Shown here piece by piece: positions 30,112 through 38,072 of a stretch of 64,000 nucleotides of DNA (position 1 is its first letter; every line of letters begins with the position of its first letter). This DNA is from Phycisphaerae bacterium (GTDB lineage Bacteria; Planctomycetota; Phycisphaerae; UBA1845). The notes beneath the pieces are model-generated. The model saw only the letters and a program-made list of their open reading frames with translations. It was not told where the DNA came from and ran no database searches. The DNA lies in NCBI GenBank assembly GCA_028289375.1, contig JANQQK010000008.1, positions 62,001-126,000 of the forward strand, given 5' to 3'. Made by a program: the position numbers and the translations under genes.

Positions 30112-30600
30112 TCACGGCTCCTGCCTGCTATTGGAATTCGCACTGTACACACCCTGCTCGCACGCCACCGAAAATTTCTCCGCAGACGATTTCAACTGCT
30201 CCCAGGATTGACGAATGTGCTTTGATTCGTCCTTCTCGATGAATCCGTCATCCTCGATGGAGCGCGTCACGGTGGAGAGCAACCGGCTGAATTCCTCCAC
30301 GAGCTTCTGCGTCTCGGTGAGCATTTCGAGATTCAACGACTCTCCGGGCAGATCGGGATTCTCCACGAAGAAACCGCCCGCCTGGTGGCAAAGCCAGTTG
30401 ACCACGTCGGTGCTGCCCGTGACGCGGACGATGTCTGCCAACCGGTCGAGCGGATTGCGGGCACCGCTGGCATCGGGATCGTCGCGGTTGGACTCCTGAC
30501 ACCACTTGTACACCATGGCCGACGAAAGCCGCAGCTCCGCCGCCAACGCCTTCACGCCGATGCCGTCAGCCGCCTGACGCAGAACTTCGTACGATTCCAT
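30112..30600 (-). CDS. Phage CII-like helix-turn-helix regulator
   Basis: This encodes 162 residues. The first 35 residues form a helix-turn-helix (GVKALAAELRLSSAMVYKWCQE), with a layout similar to the phage CII-type regulators of the CP76 group: VYKWCQ, then a loop with NPLDRL, then ADIVRVTGSTDVVNWLCHQAGGFFV. The second half is a helical region with Glu/Lys heptads, possibly for oligomerisation. No other phage genes are nearby, so this is probably a domesticated regulator. It is divergent from rsmA, with about 140 bases between them. Confidence 0.75.
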   Translation of the reverse strand: MESYEVLRQAADGIGVKALAAELRLSSAMVYKWCQESNRDDPDASGARNPLDRLADIVRVTGSTDVVNWLCHQAGGFFVENPDLPGESLNLEMLTETQKLVEEFSRLLSTVTRSIEDDGFIEKDESKHIRQSWEQLKSSAEKFSVACEQGVYSANSNSRQEP

Positions 30601-30739
30601 CGCTCTTCGCTCACTCTTGACGTGCCGTCACCTCGATCCGCCCAACGCCCGAGGTTGGACCGCGGGTACTATAACCGCATCGCCGGCCTGCACCCAGCCA
30701 CGATCGACAGGCGGCCCGACGGACCGATAATGGCACCCC

Positions 30740-31627
30740 ATGACCCGGCACATCCAAACGAAAACCGAGGTTGCCGCGATCCTTCGCTCGGCCGGCCATC
30801 GTCCCAATCGACGCCACGGTCAGAATTTCCTGATCGACGGAAATCTGATGCGACGGCTGATCGACTCGGCGGAAATCGCCGCCAACGATATTGTGTTGGA
30901 AGTCGGTTGCGGCACGGGGGCGTTGACCGAGCATCTCGTCCAATTGGCCGCCCGCGTCGTTTGTGTCGAGATCGACCCACCGCTCCACGCCATCGTGGCC
31001 AATCGCCTCGCCGACGCCGACAACCTCACCCTGCTCAATACCGACGCCCTCGCCAACAAGCACACCATCCAACCCGACGTCCGGACCGCCCTGTCAGACG
31101 CCGCCGCGGCGGCCAACGGTCAACGCATCCTCGTCGCCAACCTGCCCTACAACATCGCCACCCCCCTGCTGGTCGATCTGCTGCTCGATCCACTCGGGTT
31201 TTCCCGATTCTGCTTCACCGTTCAGAAGGAGGTCGGCCAACGACTGGTCGCCACGCCGGGCACGCGCGACTTTGGCCCTGTCAGCATCGCCCTTCAGGCC
31301 ACCTGCCGGATCGACATCCTCGCCCACCTGCCGCCGCACGTTTTCTGGCCACCGCCGAAGATCGACTCGGTCATGATTCGCGCCGATGTCGTCGCCAACC
31401 CGCTTGGGTCGCTGAACCGTCTTCAATCGTTCGTCGAATTCGTCCGGCGATGCTTCACGCACCGCCGCAAGACACTTCGCCACAACATCGCAAAGCTCGC
31501 GGACGCCGACACTTGCACCAAAATCGCCAATGACCACGACCTGGCCCGTCGCCCCGAACAGATCCCCGTCGATGAGTGGATCGTACTATTTGGGCGAACC
31601 GAGCCGGACAACCCCCCGGACGTTTGA
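30740..31627 (+). CDS. rsmA: 16S rRNA dimethyladenosine transferase
   Basis: A 295-residue S-adenosylmethionine-dependent methyltransferase that dimethylates two adjacent adenosines near the 3' end of 16S rRNA during small-subunit assembly. RRHGQNFLID (24-33) opens the family pattern, GCGTG at 56-60 is the cofactor loop, VEIDPPL follows, and NLPYNI starting at residue 134 is the catalytic motif. PPPKIDSVMI is also typical. It is about 70 bases upstream of ispG on the same strand. Confidence 0.95.
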   Translation: MTRHIQTKTEVAAILRSAGHRPNRRHGQNFLIDGNLMRRLIDSAEIAANDIVLEVGCGTGALTEHLVQLAARVVCVEIDPPLHAIVANRLADADNLTLLNTDALANKHTIQPDVRTALSDAAAAANGQRILVANLPYNIATPLLVDLLLDPLGFSRFCFTVQKEVGQRLVATPGTRDFGPVSIALQATCRIDILAHLPPHVFWPPPKIDSVMIRADVVANPLGSLNRLQSFVEFVRRCFTHRRKTLRHNIAKLADADTCTKIANDHDLARRPEQIPVDEWIVLFGRTEPDNPPDV

Positions 31628-31699
31628 CACCCCAAGTGCCTATCCTTCTAATGACGGCGAAATCGAGGAATGGACACCCACCAGTAGCGGAAAACCAGC

Positions 31700-32905
31700 A
31701 TGACACCGCGTCGGAAAACGCATCAAATCAACGTTGGCGGCGTGCTCATCGGCGGCGATGCACCCGTGGCCATCCAGTCGATGACCAGCACCTACACCTA
31801 CGAGATCGACAAGACCGTCGAGCAAATCCGCAACCTCGCCGAAGCCGGCTGCGACGTCGTCCGCGTGGCGGTTCCCAAGAAGGAGGACACCGACGCCCTT
31901 CCAGCCATTCTCGAACAGTCGCCAATTCCGATCGTGGCGGACGTGCACTACCACTTTGAGCGTGCATTGGAAGCCATCGACGCCGGCATCCACAAGATTC
32001 GTCTCAACCCCGGCAACATCAAGGACCGCAAGCAGGTCGATCGCGTGATCGCCGCATGCAAGGATCATGGCACCCCGATCCGTGTCGGCGTCAACGAGGG
32101 CAGTGTCGTCGAGCGTCAGGACAAGGATCTTCGGGCAGCTCAGCAGCAGCAATTGTCCGAGAACCCACGCGAGCGACTCGTCCAACTTATGATCCACACG
32201 CTCGAGGATTACCTGCGCATCTTCGACGAAAATGACTTCCGCGACGTCTGCCTGTCGCTCAAGAGCATCGACCCGACCATCGTCATCGACGCCTACCGGG
32301 CTGCCTCGGAGCGTTTCGACCTGCCCTTGCACCTCGGTCTGACCCATGCCGGTCCGCCGGAAACCGGTCGCATTCGCTCGATCGCCTCGCTGGGCACGCT
32401 GCTGGCTGAGGGCATCGGCGACACGGTGCGCATTTCGTACGCAGCCGACCCGGTTTACGAGGTTGAGGACGCCAAGGAATTGCTCTGCTCGCTGGGGCTG
32501 CGAAATCGCGTGGAGCCTGAGTTGATCGCCTGCCCGACGTGCGGGCGGATCGAGATCGACCTGATCCAACTGGTGGCCGACGTGCGGCAGAAGCTGGCCA
32601 CGATCAAGACGCCGGTCAAGGTGGCGGTCATGGGCTGCGTGGTGAATGGTCCGGGTGAAGCGGAGGGTGCCGACGTGGCCATCTTCGCCGGCAAGGGCCG
32701 CGGGATCATCTACGTGCAGGGCGAGCAGACGCGAACGGTGACCGAAGCTGAGATGATGGACGCGTTGTACGAGGAGTGTCTCGATTTCGCCGCCCGCGTC
32801 GAACGTGGCGAGGTCGAACTGTCCAACGCGGCCGTCAACATCGCCCCGCCCGACCCGCTGCCAAGATCAGATGGTTCGATCCCGCTGACCGTCGTCAAGA
32901 ACTGA
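31700..32905 (+). CDS. ispG: 4-hydroxy-3-methylbut-2-enyl diphosphate synthase
   Basis: A 401-residue iron-sulfur enzyme of the methylerythritol-phosphate route to isoprenoids. The N-terminal barrel has the family's NVGGVLIGG, IQSMTSTYTYE and RVAVPKKEDTDAL segments. The 4Fe-4S ligands Cys278, Cys281 (CPTCGR) and Cys313 (MGCVVNGPGEA) are present and correctly spaced, with the usual Glu a few residues further. The length is in the normal range for the short bacterial form. It likely forms a transcript with rsmA. Confidence 0.95.
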   Translation: MTPRRKTHQINVGGVLIGGDAPVAIQSMTSTYTYEIDKTVEQIRNLAEAGCDVVRVAVPKKEDTDALPAILEQSPIPIVADVHYHFERALEAIDAGIHKIRLNPGNIKDRKQVDRVIAACKDHGTPIRVGVNEGSVVERQDKDLRAAQQQQLSENPRERLVQLMIHTLEDYLRIFDENDFRDVCLSLKSIDPTIVIDAYRAASERFDLPLHLGLTHAGPPETGRIRSIASLGTLLAEGIGDTVRISYAADPVYEVEDAKELLCSLGLRNRVEPELIACPTCGRIEIDLIQLVADVRQKLATIKTPVKVAVMGCVVNGPGEAEGADVAIFAGKGRGIIYVQGEQTRTVTEAEMMDALYEECLDFAARVERGEVELSNAAVNIAPPDPLPRSDGSIPLTVVKN

Positions 32906-32964
32906 TCGCAGCCCCGGTTTTCGGCCGACGGGATTTTTCCAGGACTCTGTTACGTCCGCGCATG

Positions 32965-32988
32965 AAAAAGGCCCGCAAAAGCGGGCCT
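32965..32988 (-). terminator. Terminator between ispG and the pseudopilin operon
   Basis: AGGCCCGC and GCGGGCCT form an eight-base-pair stem around AAAA. The T tract is on the minus strand (A run 32965-32969), so it best serves as the end of the pseudopilin operon; for ispG the tail is only CTCTT. Confidence 0.75.
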
Positions 32989-33086
32989 CTCTTGATCCCT
33001 TGATCCCCCTTCCCTCGATCCCTCCCTTTGTCCCTTCGCCTCCCGGCGCGCGGGGATCCCTCTGTCCCTCGCGGGCAACGCCCGCG
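32984..33086. repeat. Dispersed GATCCC/palindrome repeat, copy A
   Basis: It contains tandem CTTGATCCC-type units (from 32990), a near-palindrome CCCGGCGCGCGGGG (33042-33055) and a hairpin CGCGGGC-AAC-GCCCGCG (33070-33086). It ends at the base before the stop codon of the GspK-like gene. It shares about 25 bases around the CTCTTGATCCC unit with copy D, and its overall order with the reverse complements of copies C and E. Confidence 0.7.
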
Positions 33087-36000
33087 CTACTCATCCCCAA
33101 CCTGAGCATAGGACCCGACGACGCGTCGGCCGATGAACTTCGGCAGCTTCCGCGGGTTGAGCACACTTGGCAGCCGATCGACCGTCTCCTGGAACCGGAT
33201 GGCCCGTTGATCGACGGCTTCCTTCTGCCCTGCACCACGCAGGGTTCCATAGACCGTGAAGACGTCCGACCGCGTCGTGACCCAATCGCCGAGCGCGACG
33301 AGGACGGCCACAGCCTGGACATAGTCTGGTCCGTTGTAGCCGGTGAAATTCGCAGATCCATCGATAACGCCGGAATCGATGCTCCAGAAGTCACCTGTTC
33401 CAGAGTTTCCGGTTGCCATCGGATCATCATTCACACGCACATTGGCCAATTCACCCACAGTCAAGAACCCCGTAGGAAGATTCGTGGCATCGTACCGAAG
33501 CCGCTGCTCTGTTTCGAAATCCGGAGAGGCATCGCCAGACGGATCCACGATCTGACGCGACTCGCGATAGGCCACGATTGATCGGGCAATAAATGGCCCA
33601 AGGCTTCCCGAAACATCCGGCTGTGGTGGGCTGCCTCCATAAATCGATTGGGAAATCTTCGGTCGAAACGCCAACGGAATATCAATCATGGGGACATAGG
33701 GCAACCCGGAAAGCACCGTCCAGGGAGCCGAATTGATGTCAACACGGCCATGGACGCGCAGGCCGTTCATGTCGATTTTGGGCGTCATGTCGACCTCGAC
33801 CTCGTCGGCTCGAGAATGCTGAAGTGGCAATGCCGTGAAATAGTCGAAGACAAGCTGGCCCCACGGGATACTGAGCGTTGTCGGATTATCCGGGATCGCA
33901 GCGAGCTTCGTTTGATCGAATACAGGCATGCGACCGTTGTCAATCACATTGAAACCACTCAGCAGGTTACTGTTGAATGGTGTACCCGTGTCATTGGCGA
34001 ACTGGCTCAACAGCAACAGCATGCCCGTTGTCGGGAATGCAGTTGTCAGATCACCGGTATTGGCGAACTGGATTTCAACCGGAAGGAGATCTGCAATGAA
34101 TGCGTTTGTATTTGCAGCCCCAAGCGTCCCCGGACCACTGAACTCGCGAGCACGCGGAACGACGCAAGTCCACACATTGTCGTCTGGAGACGTCACCGGA
34201 CCCGTCATCCGCTGAAGCGAATTCTCTTCGCCATCATTCGTACTCCCAAAGTTCGGACTAGAGGTTTCCGCATGACTCACAGCGAACACATCGCAAACAA
34301 CATCAGTACTACCCGCGATGTCGACGTTCGGCACATTACGGATCAACTGAACTACTGAATTTTCACTCAACGCCCACTCATCACCTTCTGGCGCCGAAGC
34401 ACTATCAATCTCGCTGAATGTTCGACCAGCAATACTGCCACTCAGGTTCAGATCGATCACACCATAGCCGGTGTTGTCTGCCCGAAGATCAATGAGTTTG
34501 AAATCCGAAAGGTCAATTGATTCTTCGTAGGGATTGAACAACTCAATGCTACAGATCGGCGGATCGGCATGTTGATAATACAACTCCGTAATGAACGGCT
34601 GACGTTCCAAGCCGTAAACAACGGGCCCTCCGCCAATACCGCTCAACGGGTTTCTCAATTCGACACGCGTCGGCACATCATCGCTATCTGCAAAGTCAAT
34701 CAAATTCGCTGTTAACGTGGCAGCGATTCGACCCTTCTCGGATCCGAGGACGGCGCCATTGTTATCTACCGAATGCAGCATCATCAGGAAACCATCCTGA
34801 ATCGTGCGGATAAAGCGGTCACGAATCTCCTGCGGCAAGCCGGTATCCGACAATACCCCAAGTGGATCGTCATCGTACTCACCCGAATTATCATCCGTAA
34901 AAAACGTTGAGCCAGCAGACTTCAAAACCACATTCTGAAGATAAGGCAGGCTGACCTTCAATCGACCATTCAACGGCGGAAGCGGCGCAGCCTGGTTAGC
35001 GCGGTTTTCCGGGTAATCATCGATCGAGAATTCGACAGCATGACCATTGGCGATCAACTGCTGCAGCCGATCCTGCTGAGCCATCGGATCTGTCGGCATC
35101 CGCATCAACTGATCGTCGTAGCTGACGGTCGTCAGCACATGTCGAAAGTCATACTCGAGATCGGCTGGCGTGCCCGCGCCGTAATTCGACGCATCGAACT
35201 TCTTGAGCCAATCGTCGCGGACTTCGCCAGACGGACTATCCGCGTCGGCGGTGTTGTACAGCCACCAGCGCGGATTGGAACCATCCATGCCGCCAGTGAG
35301 GAAGGTGTCGCTGACGCCGCCGTCGAGAAACCTTGCATAAAGCGCTTCGGCGATATCGCCTACGTCGAGCGTGTCGATGGGACGACTCTGCAGGCTGCTC
35401 AACGGCAGTTCACGCGGCGGCAGCATGAAACGATTGCGCAGAACAGGCTCCTCACTCTCCGGGGCGTAAGGGTCGCTGGAGAGGGAAATGTTGTCCGGCA
35501 CCACCATTTCACTGAACACGGCTCCCAAGAGCGTATTGTGCGCGTAATTGAGATTCACCATCGCGCCGTGCGGGACCACGCGGATGCTGTAATAGAGATC
35601 GTCGTCCGATTGACCGGGGCCGGCTACGAAATCAGGGTCACGAAGCCTCTCGGCCAAGTCGCCACGAACGCTCTTGGGATAGCGCGTTTCACTCAGTTTG
35701 TAGGTATATGAGTCCCAAACCCCGTCGCCATCGGCGTCACGTCTGAATATCGCTGCCGACGAGTCACCTTCCGACATCTCATCTGGATTGACCGTGGCCA
35801 ATGGCACGTCAATTTCAAACGACGTATCGATTGCGGAATCACCAAGCGTCGCCTTCAGATCGCTCGTCGCGAAGAACTGCGCGTTCTCCGTACCCATGTC
35901 GAATCCATCCGGATCATACGGTTCAAAGCTGGCGATCAGCGGATGCACGCCGGGGATTTCGCCGTAGCTGTCGATGCCGATGGCCGACGCGGTGTCCTGG

Positions 36001-36347
36001 TTGAACGGCAAGCCGTCGCTGCCGAGCATGCTGTCTTTCAAGGCCTGACGAATCTCGCGGGAAATCGTGTCGACCACGCGGTCCTGGGTTTTCTGACGCT
36101 TGGCACCCTCGATGGCCGAACCCTCGAACGACACCGTCGCCAGAAAGGCCGTCCCGACCACGAACAGCATCGACAGCATGGCCACCACCATGACCATGAC
36201 GGTCGCAGCCCGCTTGCCGCCGCAGGTTCCACCGAGACGGGCCCGAATTCCTTCGTCCCTCGGTCCCTGAGTCCCTGAGTCCCTGCCATTCTGCCGCGCT
36301 CGCGTGGCAGAATCTGTTGGGTTTGAATTGTTCAAGTCTCGTTTCAT
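33087..36347 (-). CDS. Giant GspK-like pseudopilin with lamin-tail-like insert
   Basis: A 1086-residue protein at the end of the pseudopilin operon. After a 45-residue charged leader come one hydrophobic helix (about 48-70, no Glu at position +5) and a helical SAM-like part. Near residue 870, VDINSAPWTVLSGLP is the helix-hairpin-helix signature of GspK, the pseudopilin that tips the type II secretion fibre. Around residue 600, IELFNPYEESIDLSDFKL resembles a lamin-tail domain. Typical GspK proteins have about 300 residues, so two thirds is inserted material, probably exposed domains. Repeat copy B encodes part of the leader and copy A abuts the stop. The call as GspK rests on the hairpin motif, lack of Glu+5 and gene order. 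Confidence 0.78.
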   Translation of the reverse strand: MKRDLNNSNPTDSATRARQNGRDSGTQGPRDEGIRARLGGTCGGKRAATVMVMVVAMLSMLFVVGTAFLATVSFEGSAIEGAKRQKTQDRVVDTISREIRQALKDSMLGSDGLPFNQDTASAIGIDSYGEIPGVHPLIASFEPYDPDGFDMGTENAQFFATSDLKATLGDSAIDTSFEIDVPLATVNPDEMSEGDSSAAIFRRDADGDGVWDSYTYKLSETRYPKSVRGDLAERLRDPDFVAGPGQSDDDLYYSIRVVPHGAMVNLNYAHNTLLGAVFSEMVVPDNISLSSDPYAPESEEPVLRNRFMLPPRELPLSSLQSRPIDTLDVGDIAEALYARFLDGGVSDTFLTGGMDGSNPRWWLYNTADADSPSGEVRDDWLKKFDASNYGAGTPADLEYDFRHVLTTVSYDDQLMRMPTDPMAQQDRLQQLIANGHAVEFSIDDYPENRANQAAPLPPLNGRLKVSLPYLQNVVLKSAGSTFFTDDNSGEYDDDPLGVLSDTGLPQEIRDRFIRTIQDGFLMMLHSVDNNGAVLGSEKGRIAATLTANLIDFADSDDVPTRVELRNPLSGIGGGPVVYGLERQPFITELYYQHADPPICSIELFNPYEESIDLSDFKLIDLRADNTGYGVIDLNLSGSIAGRTFSEIDSASAPEGDEWALSENSVVQLIRNVPNVDIAGSTDVVCDVFAVSHAETSSPNFGSTNDGEENSLQRMTGPVTSPDDNVWTCVVPRAREFSGPGTLGAANTNAFIADLLPVEIQFANTGDLTTAFPTTGMLLLLSQFANDTGTPFNSNLLSGFNVIDNGRMPVFDQTKLAAIPDNPTTLSIPWGQLVFDYFTALPLQHSRADEVEVDMTPKIDMNGLRVHGRVDINSAPWTVLSGLPYVPMIDIPLAFRPKISQSIYGGSPPQPDVSGSLGPFIARSIVAYRESRQIVDPSGDASPDFETEQRLRYDATNLPTGFLTVGELANVRVNDDPMATGNSGTGDFWSIDSGVIDGSANFTGYNGPDYVQAVAVLVALGDWVTTRSDVFTVYGTLRGAGQKEAVDQRAIRFQETVDRLPSVLNPRKLPKFIGRRVVGSYAQVGDE
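36251..36313. repeat. Dispersed repeat, divergent copy B, inside a leader
   Basis: Four units of the type GTCCCTGA/CGTCCCTCG run from 36255 to 36285, followed by an ATTCTGCC/GGCAGAAT hairpin (36288-36313). It encodes leader residues about 12-32 of the GspK-like protein. It follows the unit-plus-hairpin layout of copies C and E but lacks the central 14-base palindrome. Confidence 0.5.
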
Positions 36348-36590
36348 CGCCTCTAAACCGCTGTTGAGCCGTCGGTTAGGCTCGGTTTCTCTTTACCGTC
36401 GGCATTGTAGGGGGAACCAGATGTCTTCCAACGGTAAATGGCCGCGAACCAGCGATTTCGCAACTGAGAACGCGGATTTTCGGACGTATTGGCATCGATC
36501 CTGCTCGGATCGGTGACCGTTTCGCCATTGGCCGGGCCGATGCGTGTTGTTGCGGTGGGCGTCGTGGCGAACTGGGTCGGCTGGCGAAGA

Positions 36591-37973
36591 TCAGGGGTCG
36601 CCAACCGGCAGAATCATTACATGCCGCACAGGCCGCTCAAACCGATCGTTGTCGTCGAAGAGGTCGACCGTGATGCGGAGGGCACGGGGGAAAATCGGGG
36701 TCGAATTGTCGAACTGGTGCAAATTCGCATTTGCTGCAGTGGGGTCGAACGCGCCGCCAGCCTCGAAAAGATCAAGCGGAACCTCTCCCGGCATCAATTC
36801 GAATGGCTCGCCGCTCAACTGCATGACCACTGAACCTGCGATGTCGCCCGGGTCTACCCAAACTACTTGGGCATTTCCGGCGATCGCAGGATCTTCCAAA
36901 GCCCACTCGACCTTGAAACTCGCGCAGTTGTTGAGAAAGAAATGACCAAGTCGATCTGCGTATCGACCGGGCGGGTCCAAATCGAGACGACTTCGGGCCA
37001 TCCATGCTTGAATCGCGATAAGCGAGATGTTGGCAGGTTCCTCAACAATATTCACGTTGAAATCAAATCCCGGGTCAACACTGGAAATGAAGTCAATCTC
37101 GCCATTGATCAGATCGTCGGCTTCGTCATCGTCAAGCGAGATGGGCGGCGCGAGCCAGTCCGGAATCGGGTTCGCGTTGCCTTCGATTACGGCTTGCAAC
37201 GCTGCGACCGGCGACTCGACGAGCGCGATGCTTCGCCGGGCGAGGTGCCAGTCTTGGGCCGGAACGGGAAAGTAGTCTGTGGGGTTGGTGACGAAGTCGG
37301 GATAAGCGTTGGCGACCGTTAGCGCTCCGTTGGGGTCAGTCGGGTCAATCTCGCCGAGTTCGGCGTGGCCGTAGACGACCTGGGCCTGGTCGGCGAAGAC
37401 CTGGGGGTAGTTGCTGCTGCGGGTGCGGCGGGCGGTGAAAAACATAAGGATGTCGGCGCGGGGGTCTTCGAGGCGGAACGGTGGTGGGCTTCCCGCGATG
37501 CCAGCGATGGCGCCCGTCGTCATGTCGTTGTCTTCCCGTTCGGGGTCGGGGTTGTGGATGTACCCTTGTGTGGGATTGCCGCTTGCGGGGTCGATTTCCT
37601 GTTGGGCGCGGGTCCAGTAGGCGTTGATGGGCTGTGACCAGATGACGAGCATGGATCGTTCTGGGTCGACGCCGGCGAGGTCCTCGCGGAGGGTTTCCTC
37701 GAGCATGCGGACGGACTGGTTGATGTCGATGATGGCGGTGGCTTCGCCGGTGGAGTCGATGGAGATGGAGAAGATCTGTCCGGTGAGTGCGATCATGACG
37801 GCGAGGATGCCGATGGCGACGACGAGTTCGACGAGGGAGAAGGCACGCGACGCTGCACGTCGCGAGGGATCGAGGGATCGAGGTCCCGGCGCGCCGGGAG
37901 AAGGATCGAGACCGCACGATGTCGGGGGGTCATGACGCAATGGCAGATTCTTGTTCTGTTTGATTCGTTTCAT
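36591..37973 (-). CDS. GspJ-like pseudopilin
   Basis: About 460 residues from the ATG at 37973; an ATG at 38012 would add 13. A long Arg/Pro-rich leader ends at the prepilin peptidase site A/FSLVE, with Phe at +1 and Glu at +5, followed by the hydrophobic helix ELVVAIGILAVMIALTGQIFS. The next segment (INQSVRMLEETLREDLAGV) is typical of GspJ, which also has a large C-terminal beta domain. The leader contains the translated repeat copy C (DPSPGAPGPRSLDPS). The order before GspK and after a GspI-like gene supports the GspJ call. It is 243 bases from the GspK-like gene. Confidence 0.8.
   Translation of the reverse strand: MKRIKQNKNLPLRHDPPTSCGLDPSPGAPGPRSLDPSRRAASRAFSLVELVVAIGILAVMIALTGQIFSISIDSTGEATAIIDINQSVRMLEETLREDLAGVDPERSMLVIWSQPINAYWTRAQQEIDPASGNPTQGYIHNPDPEREDNDMTTGAIAGIAGSPPPFRLEDPRADILMFFTARRTRSSNYPQVFADQAQVVYGHAELGEIDPTDPNGALTVANAYPDFVTNPTDYFPVPAQDWHLARRSIALVESPVAALQAVIEGNANPIPDWLAPPISLDDDEADDLINGEIDFISSVDPGFDFNVNIVEEPANISLIAIQAWMARSRLDLDPPGRYADRLGHFFLNNCASFKVEWALEDPAIAGNAQVVWVDPGDIAGSVVMQLSGEPFELMPGEVPLDLFEAGGAFDPTAANANLHQFDNSTPIFPRALRITVDLFDDNDRFERPVRHVMILPVGDP
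37846..37910. repeat. Dispersed repeat, copy C, in frame inside a pseudopilin leader
   Basis: The order is hairpin CGCGACG-CTGCA-CGTCGCG (37846-37864), two GGGATCGA units, perfect palindrome CCCGGCGCGCCGGG (37885-37898), then GGATCGAG. Copy E has the same order and nearly the same sequence. It encodes part of the leader before the prepilin cleavage site. Confidence 0.8.
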
Positions 37974-38039
37974 GCGTCTCTGCTTCGGGCGTGCACCGCC
38001 GATTGGAATCATGGACGGCGACGCACCATCGGCTGGGCC

Positions 38040-38072
38040 ACTCTTGATCCCTTGATCCCTTCATCCCTTCCC
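38040..38072. repeat. Dispersed repeat, partial copy D
   Basis: Three TTGATCCC/TTCATCCC units end at the base before the stop codon of the GspI-like gene (38073-38075). The left part matches copy A closely, including the preceding GGGCC.CTC. Confidence 0.65.

Noticed and set aside
36353-36604. 83-residue ORF in the gap before the GspK-like gene
   Set aside because: It starts with TTG, has a Thr/Asn/Arg-rich composition with no hydrophobic helix or cleavage site, and lacks a ribosome site.
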